Shown in pieces: positions 47,101 to 55,186 of a stretch of DNA of 64,000 bases (its first letter is position 1; the number at the start of each line of letters is the position of its first letter). The stretch lies in contig NZ_FOGH01000005.1 of NCBI RefSeq assembly GCF_900111165.1, forward strand, positions 47,237-111,236. Direction: 5' to 3'. The position numbers and the translations under genes were made by a program. The notes beneath the pieces are model-generated. The model ran no database searches and was not told where the DNA came from. It saw only the letters and a program-made list of their open reading frames with translations. Source of the stretch: Nitrosomonas sp. Nm51. GTDB lineage: Bacteria > Pseudomonadota > Gammaproteobacteria > Burkholderiales > Nitrosomonadaceae.

Positions 47101-47431
47101 ATTGATGACCGCAACTGTCGCCATGCTGGGACTGGTGCCCTTTTTGTTTGCTACCGGACCAGGTTCCGAAGTACAGCGCCCATTGGCGATTGTCGTGATC
47201 GGCGGGCTAATCACATCCACATTGCTGACTCTGGTTGTATTGCCCACACTTTACCGCTGGTTTGATGTCAAGCCCACCAGCAAAACCGAAGATTCGCAAG
47301 ATAATCCTCCGAAAAAAGACAATGCCGATCAGGCGGATGCTGATTTACACGGACAATCGGTTGATTCTGCGCATAAGCATCAGTCAGATAACGCACCGGA
47401 GGAAACACCGCCCGCAACAAAAACCACATAA
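44168..47431 (+). CDS. czcA: Heavy-metal RND efflux transporter, CzcA family
   Basis: Proton-driven inner-membrane pump, 1087 residues with 12 predicted helices and two large periplasmic loops. The HME-RND signature lies in TM4: GLIVDTTVVVVENVFHRL, whose Asp and Glu are the proton and metal relay residues. FPDVTNVQV and the second-half GLVPFLFATGPGSEVQRPLA are typical of CzcA/CusA relatives. Thr-Thr follows the TM4 Asp where CzcA has Gly-Ala, so substrate (zinc, cobalt, nickel, copper or silver) is not settled. The C-terminal 45 residues form an acidic, His-containing hydrophilic tail (DQADADLHGQSVDSAHKHQS). AAAGGAAT precedes the ATG, 2 bp after czcB. Confidence 0.94.
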   Translation: MLSSIVQVMLRQRLLVVIIALILVAFGLRAATKLSVDAFPDVTNVQVIVAARVEGRSAEEIERLVTIPVEIAMTGLPGLVEMRSLNKSGLTIITLVFTDDTDVYFARQLVMERYIGVVEQLPEGVVAELGPVTTGLGEIYQYTLDHPDDGTRELTVEELMERRTIQDWVVQPMLRSIPGVAGINSLGGHEKQYQVLVNPERLRHYDLTLSDVDSALASNNANASGNILELHAEQYLIRTNGLISTLNDIRNIVLKEIDGIPVFVRDVAEVEFGGRVRQGALIKGGYTESTGGIVMMLMGGNAKEIVARVQEKVSEINESGLLSGGLQIVPFYDRSDLVDAALWTVTKVLIEGIILVVIVLFIFLGDVRSSLIVVATLIIAPLITFMVMNHQGISANLMSLGGLAIAIGLIVDTTVVVVENVFHRLGHAGSSLKERLQVIRDAVVEIGVPLIFGICIIILVFLPLMTLEGMEGKTFSPLAYTIAIALAVSLIISLTLSPVLCAYGLKGGANHDTPVIAFLKKRYQNLLDKALTHEKTTILVAIGLLVSSFMLFPFLGTSFIPILKEGALTPVIIRAPSISLENSIKIEIEAMKRIATVPGVESAVSRLGRGKEPSDPAGPHESDPIITLDPESGRTQDEVDEDVREVLSTLPGVSIVVSQPIAQRVDEMITGVRSQVAVKIFGNDLEQLRQLSEQLARIMRTVRGARDIRVQPLSGQQSLVIDINRDAIARYGINVEDVNDLIRTVGSKEVSTIFENERRFALVMRLPLDFRDNVDAIRDLLLRTPEKLPGNGGMAPGGALIPLESVADIQVVDGPAQINREFSKRRVVVGANVHERDMGGFVEEIQQRVAEEMELPEGYYFEWGGQFENMERAMATLSIIVPLTIAAIFFLLFMLFNSVKLASLIILVLPFASIGGITGLFISGEYLSVPASVGFIALWGIAVLNGVVLISFIREQREQGASIPDSIVRGCEQRFRPVLMTATVAMLGLVPFLFATGPGSEVQRPLAIVVIGGLITSTLLTLVVLPTLYRWFDVKPTSKTEDSQDNPPKKDNADQADADLHGQSVDSAHKHQSDNAPEETPPATKTT

Positions 47432-47592
47432 TTCGGAACTGCGTTCACAACTGGTTTACCGCAAAGCTTGCCCGTAAAGAAACCTCACGATATAACAAGT
47501 TTTTTCTGAAAATAATTGCCTCCGGTAAATATTCTTCATAATATGCCTGAAACCTGAAAAAATAATCAACAATTAAAAAACCAAAAAAGCGT

Positions 47593-48747
47593 ATGAGTCA
47601 GCCCGCAAAACAGTCTGCTTCTGACGCATTGACAGTGCGCCCGGTTATGTCATATCGGGATATGGGTGATTTTATCAATACACCCTGGCTGATTTATACC
47701 GACGATCCGGCGTGGGTACCGCCTTTGCGTCTGGAGCGACGCTTTCACTTTTCCAAACACAATCCTTTTCTGCAACATGGCGAATGGCAAGCCTGGGTTG
47801 CTTATCAGCATCATCGTCCGGCAGGCAGAATCAGCGCGCAGATCGATACGCTGCATCGGCAGCGCTATGGCGGCGACACCGGGCATTTCGGGCTGCTTGA
47901 ATGTGTTAACGATAACGATGTCTTTACAGCGCTCATGCTGCATGCAGAAACCTGGCTGGCTGCACGGCACACACGCCATGTAACAGGGCCGTTCAATTTA
48001 TCAATCAACCAGGAATGCGGTATTCTGGTAAATGGTTATGATACGCCGCCATCCGTGATGATGCCGCATACCGCGCGCTGGTATCCACAGCTGCTTGAAT
48101 CATATGGTTATTTCCATGCCAAAGATTTACTGGCTTACAAGATAGCGGTCGATTTTGATCCGCCTTCGGTCATGCGGCAATTAATCAAACGCCATGCCGG
48201 TCAAATTCGAGTCAGATCCTTAAACCGCAAACAGCTTGCCGCTGAAATGGAGGTGCTGCGGGATATTTTTAACGATGCATGGGCTGAAAACTGGGGATTT
48301 GTGCCGTTTACCGAGGCAGAGTTCGCCGACCTGGGTAACAGTCTCAAATACCTGGTTTCCGACGAGTATATTCAGATTGCGGAAGTCGGCGGCCGGCCTG
48401 CCGCATTTATGGCCGCTTTACCCAACCTGAATGAAGTACTTGCGGAACTCAACGGGCGCTTGTTCCCGCTTGGCTGGCTGAAGCTGATCAAAAAGCTCAA
48501 ACGACATGAAATCAGAACGGCGCGCATACCCCTTATGGGCGTACGCAGACAGTATCATAATACCACGCTGGGAATGGCACTTGCCTGCACCGTTATTGAA
48601 GCGCCCAGAAAGATCGGCATTGCACACGGTATACGTGAAGTTGAACTGTCCTGGATACTGGAAGACAACAAGTCGATGCGCAGCATCCTGAAAAATATTG
48701 GCAGCACGGAGTATAAACGTTACCGCATATACAAAAAAACACTGTGA
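47593..48747 (+). CDS. GNAT-superfamily acyltransferase, YghO-like (candidate ceramide synthase)
   Basis: 384-residue protein resembling E. coli YghO: LIYTDDPAWVPPLRLERRFH and FSKHNPFLQHGEWQAWVAY near the N-terminus, FNLSINQECGILVNGYDTPP in the middle, and an acyl-CoA N-acyltransferase-type C-terminal half (YIQIAEVGGRPAAFMAALPN, then ELSWILEDNKSMRSILKNIG, the usual last helix). The family assignment is from pattern memory. Bacterial ceramide synthase of Caulobacter (bCerS) is described as belonging to this superfamily, and the downstream genes look like lipid head-group enzymes. N-acylation of a sphingoid base is therefore a reasonable inference, not shown. The stop overlaps the start of the next gene (GTGA). 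Confidence 0.75.
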   Translation: MSQPAKQSASDALTVRPVMSYRDMGDFINTPWLIYTDDPAWVPPLRLERRFHFSKHNPFLQHGEWQAWVAYQHHRPAGRISAQIDTLHRQRYGGDTGHFGLLECVNDNDVFTALMLHAETWLAARHTRHVTGPFNLSINQECGILVNGYDTPPSVMMPHTARWYPQLLESYGYFHAKDLLAYKIAVDFDPPSVMRQLIKRHAGQIRVRSLNRKQLAAEMEVLRDIFNDAWAENWGFVPFTEAEFADLGNSLKYLVSDEYIQIAEVGGRPAAFMAALPNLNEVLAELNGRLFPLGWLKLIKKLKRHEIRTARIPLMGVRRQYHNTTLGMALACTVIEAPRKIGIAHGIREVELSWILEDNKSMRSILKNIGSTEYKRYRIYKKTL

Positions 48748-49586
48748 CTAATCTACACAACCCTGTACAACAGAAATTTGCCGCGCTGGTACTCGCAGCT
48801 GACCGAACGGCGGATGATCCAATCACCCGGTATACGGGCGCGGCTTGCAAAGCTTTCGCACCCGTCGGCGGCGAACCGATGATAATCCGTGTACTGGACG
48901 CACTCGCCGCCAGCAACCTGATTGAAACTACCGTTTTATGCGGGCCACCCAAATCCAGACTGGATCACTGTTCTCTCTTGAAGGCACGAATAAAATCGGG
49001 CGAAGTCACCTGGCTGCCCAATAAAGAATCGCCAAGCCGCAGCGCAGAATATGGGTTCGAACATTTGCCAGCCAACATCCCGGTGCTGCTGACAACTGCC
49101 GACCATGCATTGCTTACCCCTCAAATTGTTCAGTATTTCTTGACGGAGTCACTTAAAGTCGATAGCGATGCGACAGTCGGCTTGGTCAAACAAACACAGA
49201 TGACCGCAGCATTCCCCGAAAATAAACGTACATTCTTTCGTTTGCGTGATGGTAGTGTATGTGGCTGTAATTTGTTCACGTTTAAACCACACGGACGCAA
49301 ACTTGCCGCGTTCTGGCGCTCCGTAGAAAACCTGCGCAAACATCCCTGGCGTTTGATCGCACACTTTGTAGGGCCCGGCATTATCCTGTCCTATTTATTC
49401 AGACGCCTTTCCCTGGATCAGGCATTGAATACCTTAGCCGACAAATCAGGCGTATGTGTCAAACCCATCATGCTGCAGGATGCTCGCGCGGGTATCGATG
49501 TCGATAACGTTGAGGATTTATTACAGGCCGAATCCATACTCAACAAAACCGCCATCCCATTTTACAGACGCAACAAAATGCCCTGA
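48744..49586 (+). CDS. MobA-like NTP transferase domain protein
   Basis: 280-residue nucleotidyltransferase of the MobA/IspD-like fold. The N-terminal strand FAALVLAADRTADDPITRY holds the nucleotide-binding loop in altered form; the usual LAGGxSxRMG is replaced by LAADRTADDP. The conserved Lys region is KAFAPVGGEPMIIRVLDAL. TTADHALLTPQI carries the metal-binding Asp (TxADHxLL instead of the usual DxP). These changes suggest activation of an unusual substrate: a head-group alcohol phosphate is possible given the neighbours. It starts with GTG overlapping the acyltransferase stop by 4 bp. Relatives make GDP- or CDP-linked sugars or polyols. Confidence 0.78.
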   Translation: MTNLHNPVQQKFAALVLAADRTADDPITRYTGAACKAFAPVGGEPMIIRVLDALAASNLIETTVLCGPPKSRLDHCSLLKARIKSGEVTWLPNKESPSRSAEYGFEHLPANIPVLLTTADHALLTPQIVQYFLTESLKVDSDATVGLVKQTQMTAAFPENKRTFFRLRDGSVCGCNLFTFKPHGRKLAAFWRSVENLRKHPWRLIAHFVGPGIILSYLFRRLSLDQALNTLADKSGVCVKPIMLQDARAGIDVDNVEDLLQAESILNKTAIPFYRRNKMP

Positions 49587-49644
49587 TCTGTCTTCATGGT
49601 TTTATCGCAATGAGGTCTCACTCGATTTCTGATAGGATTGCTGC

Positions 49645-50721
49645 ATGAAAATAATCGAGCGACATATCATACGGGAAGTGGCGGTTCCATTTTTTGTCGT
49701 CATTCTGATTCTCGTCGGCTTATTTGCAAGTTTTAGCAGCGCACGCTTTCTGGCCGGTTCTGTCACTGAAATACTGGGACTCGGCGCACTCCTAATGCTG
49801 GTAATGCTCAAGACGCTGATCGCGCTGGAAGTATTGATTCCGGTAGCGTTGTATGTTGCGATCATCAGCGGCCTGGGCAGACTGCATAAAGACCAGGAAT
49901 TAAACGTGCTGCATTCCAGCGGCATCAGCGGCAAGCGCATCGTTTATATCGTACTGATGGTAGCGGTTCCAATCGGCATTATCAGTGGCCTTCTCTCATC
50001 ATATGTCCGCCCCTGGGCCTATGCTGAAAGCTATTTACTGGATGCACAGGCAGAAGCGGAACTCAACACCAACCGTTTTCAGGCAGGGCGTTTTTACGGC
50101 AGCGATCGCAGCGGCAGAGTCGTCTATGTTCATAGTAAAGATGAAGCCAGCAAATCAATGAACCAAATATTTCACTATATCAACACACCCGATGCGCGTG
50201 AAATCATTATTGCCAAAAAAGCCACGCAAATACAACCCGCCACACAGTCGGAACGACCTAACATACAATTAAATGACGGCTATATTTATCAATTGACCCA
50301 TGACGTGTCCCGGGATGACACAATTGAATTTGAAAAACTGACATATTTTATAGACAGTGAACTGGCATTGCGACACCGCCGTAAAGCTACGCCGACCAGA
50401 ACACTCTGGAAATCCGAGGAACCCTGGGAAATTGCCGAATTACAATGGCGTTTGTCTCGACCGCTTTCCACTATTTTAATGGCGCTAATTGCAGTAGCGT
50501 TTATTCAAACTGCACCGCGGCAGGATAAGGCAACCAAAACCTATTTACTTGCGGCTATTGTGTTTGCCGTATATTACAATTTAAGTGGCCTGGCGAAAAA
50601 CTGGGTTGAACAAAACGTAATTGGCACAACGCCGGGAATTTGGTGGCTTTATGCTGGCATGTGCATACTGCTGCTTTTGTATGCATTAAAGCCCGGTCAG
50701 AAATTGTTATCACTCCGTTAA
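49645..50721 (+). CDS. lptF: LptF-type permease subunit (YjgP/YjgQ family)
   Basis: 358-residue inner-membrane subunit of an LptBFG-type exporter. Transmembrane helices occur at about residues 15-35, 60-80 and 100-120. A periplasmic beta-jellyroll domain follows (about 125-265; RFYGSDRSGRVVYVHSKDEA), and three further helices occupy the C-terminal part. LHKDQELNVLHSSGISGKRI is the conserved cytoplasmic coupling helix for LptB. In most Gram-negatives lptFG sit next to pepA; here they are embedded among lipid-synthesis genes, so they may be a paralogous pair for another lipid. TAATG overlap with lptG. Confidence 0.92.
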   Translation: MKIIERHIIREVAVPFFVVILILVGLFASFSSARFLAGSVTEILGLGALLMLVMLKTLIALEVLIPVALYVAIISGLGRLHKDQELNVLHSSGISGKRIVYIVLMVAVPIGIISGLLSSYVRPWAYAESYLLDAQAEAELNTNRFQAGRFYGSDRSGRVVYVHSKDEASKSMNQIFHYINTPDAREIIIAKKATQIQPATQSERPNIQLNDGYIYQLTHDVSRDDTIEFEKLTYFIDSELALRHRRKATPTRTLWKSEEPWEIAELQWRLSRPLSTILMALIAVAFIQTAPRQDKATKTYLLAAIVFAVYYNLSGLAKNWVEQNVIGTTPGIWWLYAGMCILLLLYALKPGQKLLSLR

Positions 50722-51782
50722 TGCTTATTTTTCGCTATATTACTTTTCAGGTATTCATTGGTCTGATAATCGCCACAGCCGTTTTACTGCCCTTGTTCAG
50801 CTTCTTTGACCTGCTGGATCAGCTAGACGATGTCGGCAAAGGCACATACCGTACCATTGATGCATTCATGTATACCTCAATGCTACTGCCACGCCGGTTT
50901 ATTCAAATTGCACCGTTTATCGCGTTATTGGGAACGGTTGCGGCACTGGGCGCACTGGCGGTGAATTCCGAACTCATTGCCATGCGCAGCGTCGGAATTT
51001 CACCGCTGCAAATCAGCATGGCGCCGCTTGCTGTAGGTATTGCCCTGACAGTATTTATCGCCGGACTTGAACAGTTTGTCGCACCGCAACTGCAACAAAA
51101 AGCTATTTCCAACCGTGCCGTAGCATTGAATCAAACCGCTGAACTCGGCAAAGGCCTAGGGATATGGACGCGTAACGAGCGGAATATTCTGCGTATTGGG
51201 CAGATGTTGCACGCTAAAAAAGCCGCGGATGTTGAAATCCTGAATTTTGATCAGGCGAATCTTTTGCAGGCGCATATCCATGCTGAATTTGCTGAAATAC
51301 ACAGTAATAAAGCCTGGATTCTGACCAATGTCGTCATCAGAAAATTCACCGGATCACAGATTCTGTTGAGCCGCGCCGAAACACTGAGCTGGCAATCATT
51401 CTTGAAGCCCGAAGATATTGCGACACTTACCAAGCCGCCGGAAAGCCTCTCCCCCATTGAACTTGTACGGCATGTAGACTTTCTGCGCAGCACCGGTCAG
51501 GATGCGGATTCGTATGCGCTTGCTCTATGGCGTAAAGCAGGCAGTGCTTTACTGACAATTGCCATGCTGCTGCTGTCCATTCCGTTTATATTTGGTTCAA
51601 TTCGCTCAGGCCTGGCCAATAAACTGGTACTGGCCGCATTGATTGGTGTTGCAGTTTACCTGCTTGATCAGATTTTTGCCAACGCCGGTCTATTACTGCA
51701 TCTGAAGCCCGCTTTCGCGGCGCTTGCACCCAGTGTGCTATTAATTATGCTGGCAATTTTGTGGCTGCGAAGAGTTTTTTAA
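50721..51782 (+). CDS. lptG: LptG-type permease subunit
   Basis: 353-residue partner of LptF. The open frame extends into lptF, but the ATG at 50721 overlaps the lptF stop codon (TAATG) and gives the usual N-terminus (MLIFRYITFQVFIGLI). Family segments are FFDLLDQLDDVGKGTY, RFIQIAPFIALLGTVAALGA (conserved helix), NSELIAMRSVGISPLQISMA (LptB coupling helix) and a C-terminal helix pair. The predicted role is extraction of a lipid from the inner membrane. LPS is the known substrate of LptFG; the genomic context leaves open an alternative, such as an anionic sphingolipid. Confidence 0.92.
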   Translation: MLIFRYITFQVFIGLIIATAVLLPLFSFFDLLDQLDDVGKGTYRTIDAFMYTSMLLPRRFIQIAPFIALLGTVAALGALAVNSELIAMRSVGISPLQISMAPLAVGIALTVFIAGLEQFVAPQLQQKAISNRAVALNQTAELGKGLGIWTRNERNILRIGQMLHAKKAADVEILNFDQANLLQAHIHAEFAEIHSNKAWILTNVVIRKFTGSQILLSRAETLSWQSFLKPEDIATLTKPPESLSPIELVRHVDFLRSTGQDADSYALALWRKAGSALLTIAMLLLSIPFIFGSIRSGLANKLVLAALIGVAVYLLDQIFANAGLLLHLKPAFAALAPSVLLIMLAILWLRRVF

Positions 51783-51911
51783 ATACCTGTTGTTATAATA
51801 GGCTGAAACAAAGCAAATCAGACGGCTCGTCGGATAATCCCACCTGTTGAGCACCGGGTATGCTGCTGAGACCGTTTGCTATAAAACAAAAATTCATTGA
51901 ATTCACAATCT

Positions 51912-53147
51912 ATGCAAAAAACAACTTATATCCTTATTATCGGTGGAAACAGAACTACCATATGGGGACTGGATGGCCACGAACGACTTGAACGCATGAT
52001 ACAGTCAATTAAGAATGTAAAATTGACTGAAAAAACGGACGATATACCAGACAACGCTCCCCTGCTTATTCTGAACGCTCATTATCTATTTGACAGCAGA
52101 GTGCTGACAGCATTAATCGCGTTGAAAGACCCCATGGTATTGTACAGTCATGACAATCAACCCGCTGCCGTCCGTACATTTGGCGGCCAGGCGTCTCACT
52201 TGCTGGGCGTGCTGGTAAAACCAAAAAACCAAAGGCCGGAGCATATTTTATCAGGGTTGCCGCGTTATACACTCAGCGAACTCAACATCGATTTTCAACA
52301 AAACCTGAAAAAAAAGGACCCACCTTATATTCTGCCAATTACGGAAGACAACCGCAAACGACTAGAGAAAGAATTGTTTTCAGGCTCCTATAAGGGCGTT
52401 ACCGATCTGGTAACGAAGTGGCTGTGGCCGCTACCCGCCTTTTGGTGCACACATCTTTGCGTACGCAAAGGCTGGAAACCCAATCATGTCACACTGCTGA
52501 GCGCCGTTCTGGCATTGTTGGCCGGCATCGCATTCTGGTACGGTTTTTTTGCGATCGGTCTGATCATGGGCTGGATGATGACTTTCCTGGACACCGTTGA
52601 CGGCAAATTAGCAAGGGTAACCGTAACGTCGAGTAAATTCGGTGACGTACTCGACCATGGGCTCGATATTATTCACCCGCCGCTCTGGTATCTGGCCTGG
52701 GGCATTGGTCTGGCAGGCACACTGACACCGATTGGCAACCTCGATCTATTGATCTGGCTGATGTTTTTCGGTTACATTGGCGGCCGCCTGTGCGAAGGCG
52801 CTTTCCAATTATGGCTCGCGCCTTTCGACATGTTTATCTGGCGCAAGGCGGATTCATTCAACCGGTTGATCACCGCCCGGCGCAACCCCAACTTGATTCT
52901 GCTGACCTATGGATGGATTATCGAACGGCCGGATGTTGGCTTGCTTCTTGTTGTTGCCTGGCATTTGTTGTCGACGGCTATCCTTTTGGGACGGCTGATC
53001 GCAGGATGGCGTATCTGGCGTCAACAAGGAAAGCTGCGTTCCTGGTTGCAGGATATAGATCCTGCACGTGACCGCAACATACTGGCGGTAAAAATATTCA
53101 CACGCGCGCCAATCGACCCCAAACGCCTGCAACCCGCCAAGTTTTAA
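51912..53147 (+). CDS. CDP-alcohol phosphatidyltransferase with extra N-terminal domain
   Basis: 411 residues from the ATG at 51912 (a TTG five codons earlier is possible). The C-terminal half has about six helices and the complete CDP-alcohol phosphotransferase motif DxxDGxxAR(x8)GxxxDxxxD, seen as DTVDGKLARVTVTSSKFGDV then LDHGLD. It should transfer an alcohol-phosphate between a CDP-lipid and an alcohol. Residues 1-150 form a soluble alpha/beta domain (ILIIGGNRTTIWGLDGHERL) with remnants of a nucleotidyltransferase fold but without its GGxGxR loop. Archaeal inositol-phosphate enzymes fuse a cytidylyltransferase to the same transferase, so the N-terminal part may be a degenerate version. 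The kinase gene follows after 18 bp. Confidence 0.85.
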   Translation: MQKTTYILIIGGNRTTIWGLDGHERLERMIQSIKNVKLTEKTDDIPDNAPLLILNAHYLFDSRVLTALIALKDPMVLYSHDNQPAAVRTFGGQASHLLGVLVKPKNQRPEHILSGLPRYTLSELNIDFQQNLKKKDPPYILPITEDNRKRLEKELFSGSYKGVTDLVTKWLWPLPAFWCTHLCVRKGWKPNHVTLLSAVLALLAGIAFWYGFFAIGLIMGWMMTFLDTVDGKLARVTVTSSKFGDVLDHGLDIIHPPLWYLAWGIGLAGTLTPIGNLDLLIWLMFFGYIGGRLCEGAFQLWLAPFDMFIWRKADSFNRLITARRNPNLILLTYGWIIERPDVGLLLVVAWHLLSTAILLGRLIAGWRIWRQQGKLRSWLQDIDPARDRNILAVKIFTRAPIDPKRLQPAKF

Positions 53148-53165
53148 CAGCTTACCAGCTCCTGC

Positions 53166-54155
53166 ATGGCTGCCAAATCTCCAATAAACGCGACGTCGAA
53201 AAAAATTGGCCTGCTGCTAAACCCGATGAGCGGCCAGGTACGTAAGCGCGAACGGGCCATCCGGAATGCACTTAAGCAGATACCGGATGCAATACTATGC
53301 GAAGCAACCGACGCGACTGGATTTATTACAGCAACCGACACGTTGATTCAGGCCAAGATAGGCCTGCTGGTCATTGTTGCCGGAGACGGCACTTCACATG
53401 CCGTACTCAGTTATTTGTTCACAACCCTGCCGGTAACACGATGGCCTGTTTTAATGATAATTCCGGGAGGTACCACCAACATGACGCCTCTTGATCTGGG
53501 CATGCGGGGCAAACCGGAAAAAATTCTGCAACGTCTGGCACAGTATTTACAACATGCTGACGGCTGCAATACGGTTAAGCAGGTTCAGCGGTCTGCCTTA
53601 TGCATCGAACAAAATGGGCGGCAAACTATCTACGGCATGTTTTTTGCCGCAGGACTGGTTGCGCGCGGCGTCAAATTTTCGCGCAGCAGCGTCAAACAAA
53701 TCGGCATCACCGGCGGCATTTTCACCTTCCTGATCATGCTGCGTTCGCTGATTGGTCTGATTTTCAGCCACCAAAACAAACAATGGGCGCCTGTAACTAT
53801 GTCCATACTCAAAGAAAACGGCGAGTCATTTCAAGGCACCTATCTTTTCACACTGGTCAGCGCACTCGATTGTCTGCTGTTAAACATGCGTCCATTCTGG
53901 GGCCATGAACCGGCACCGCTTCATATCACATGGGTCGACCAGCAACATAAACATCTCTGGCGCTCCTTATGGCCGCTGCTAAAGGGTAAAGCTGAGCGAC
54001 TCAAGGCGCAGGACGGCTACCACAGTCACAACAGCCATAAGTTAACGATTCAAATGAATGACGAATATATCGTCGATGGCGAGTTATATCACTCGCCAGG
54101 CGGCGCCCCTTTACGTATCACCGCCACAGCCCCCGTCACTTTTCTTGTACTCTGA
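53166..54155 (+). CDS. Diacylglycerol/sphingosine-kinase-family lipid kinase
   Basis: 329-residue lipid kinase of the DAGK catalytic-domain superfamily (PF00781). The N-terminal strand GLLLNPMSGQVRKRE, the nucleotide motif LVIVAGDGTSHAVLSYLF with the GDG signature near residue 79, and IIPGGTTNMTPLDLG are intact. The C-terminal beta-sandwich ends in the typical VDGELYHSPGG (usual: GE, then DGE). Members phosphorylate diacylglycerol, ceramide or sphingoid bases. In Caulobacter the ceramide kinase CpgB belongs to this superfamily. Placed between a CDP-alcohol transferase and a Tam41-like gene, it would provide the phosphate that is then activated by CTP. Confidence 0.88.
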   Translation: MAAKSPINATSKKIGLLLNPMSGQVRKRERAIRNALKQIPDAILCEATDATGFITATDTLIQAKIGLLVIVAGDGTSHAVLSYLFTTLPVTRWPVLMIIPGGTTNMTPLDLGMRGKPEKILQRLAQYLQHADGCNTVKQVQRSALCIEQNGRQTIYGMFFAAGLVARGVKFSRSSVKQIGITGGIFTFLIMLRSLIGLIFSHQNKQWAPVTMSILKENGESFQGTYLFTLVSALDCLLLNMRPFWGHEPAPLHITWVDQQHKHLWRSLWPLLKGKAERLKAQDGYHSHNSHKLTIQMNDEYIVDGELYHSPGGAPLRITATAPVTFLVL

Positions 54156-54172
54156 TTATCTATTTACCAAAA

Positions 54173-55141
54173 ATGACCGATCCCGAATCGACCTCACCGC
54201 TGCCCGAAAAACTGCTCAGCACTGTTGCCACACAATGCACTCGCAGTGTCGCCGTTGACTATGCAGTCTTCGCCGACGCTTTGCTGGAACGTTTCAAAAC
54301 GGCTACCGATGCAATTATTCTGTACGGATCGTGCTTGCGTAGCGGCAATCTCGACGAAGGCATTGCCGATCTCTACGTACTGGTCGATAATTATAAAAAT
54401 GCGTACACCCAACGTTATCTTGGCCTGCTGAATGCCTGGCTGGCACCGAATGTATTTTATCTTGAAGTCTTGTATCAGGGAAAAACACTGCGTGCCAAGT
54501 ACGCGGTGATTTCTACTGCTGATTTTGAAAAAGGTGCCCGATTCTGGTTTCATTCTTATATCTGGGCACGTTTTGCGCAGCCATCGCGATTACTTTATGT
54601 ACGCGACGATGCAATCCGGCAACGAGCATATCAAGCATTTGCCTATTCGGTGCTAGCGTTTCTGCGATCGGGCGTATGCGCACTGGAAAATAAGGCTTTC
54701 ACAGTCGAAACACTTTGGACCCGCTGCCTGATGCTCAGCTACGCCGCCGAATTGCGGCCGGAAAACGAAACCCGTGCGCGGCATCTGGCAACCACGAACC
54801 TTATCGATTTTAAGCAATTGACGCAGGCCGCCTACCCTGCGCTAACCAACCTGCTCAGCTATCAGCCGGACAACGATACCTATTTGTGCCAAAATACGCC
54901 ACATACACGCCGACGTGCATTACGGCACTGGATGCTGCGTCGCTGGCAGGGACGCGTTCTGTCAATCTTGCGTCTGTCAAAAGCTACACTGACGTTCAGG
55001 GACTGCCTGGATTATGCCGCCTGGAAAATCCAGCGGCATACCGGCGTACAACTTGAAATCACACCGTGGTTACGGCGGCACCCGATTATCTGGGGCTTTG
55101 TGGTCATATGGCAGGTACTGCGTAAAGGGGCCATACGCTGA
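54173..55141 (+). CDS. Tam41/MMP37-like phosphatidate cytidylyltransferase homologue
   Basis: 322-residue soluble protein with a nucleotidyltransferase (pol-beta-like) start: AIILYGSCLRSGNLDEGIAD, with the GS motif then Asp-Leu-Tyr where Tam41 has Asp-Phe/Ile. It continues with LNAWLAPNVFYLEVLYQG, then LRAKYAVISTADFEKG and YIWARFAQPSRLLYV. These correspond closely to Tam41's A-x-VYYN, KYGVIS and L-x-I-A-G-R-x-x-KPV segments. Mitochondrial Tam41 makes CDP-diacylglycerol from phosphatidate and CTP and is unrelated to bacterial CdsA. The remaining half is helical. Eighteen bases after the lipid kinase, it probably activates that kinase's product. Assignment is by motif recall and needs a structure-based check. 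Confidence 0.7.
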   Translation: MTDPESTSPLPEKLLSTVATQCTRSVAVDYAVFADALLERFKTATDAIILYGSCLRSGNLDEGIADLYVLVDNYKNAYTQRYLGLLNAWLAPNVFYLEVLYQGKTLRAKYAVISTADFEKGARFWFHSYIWARFAQPSRLLYVRDDAIRQRAYQAFAYSVLAFLRSGVCALENKAFTVETLWTRCLMLSYAAELRPENETRARHLATTNLIDFKQLTQAAYPALTNLLSYQPDNDTYLCQNTPHTRRRALRHWMLRRWQGRVLSILRLSKATLTFRDCLDYAAWKIQRHTGVQLEITPWLRRHPIIWGFVVIWQVLRKGAIR

Positions 55142-55186
55142 ATAGCGTTACATCATCCAAACAATCACAGAACAATGGGGGGAACC

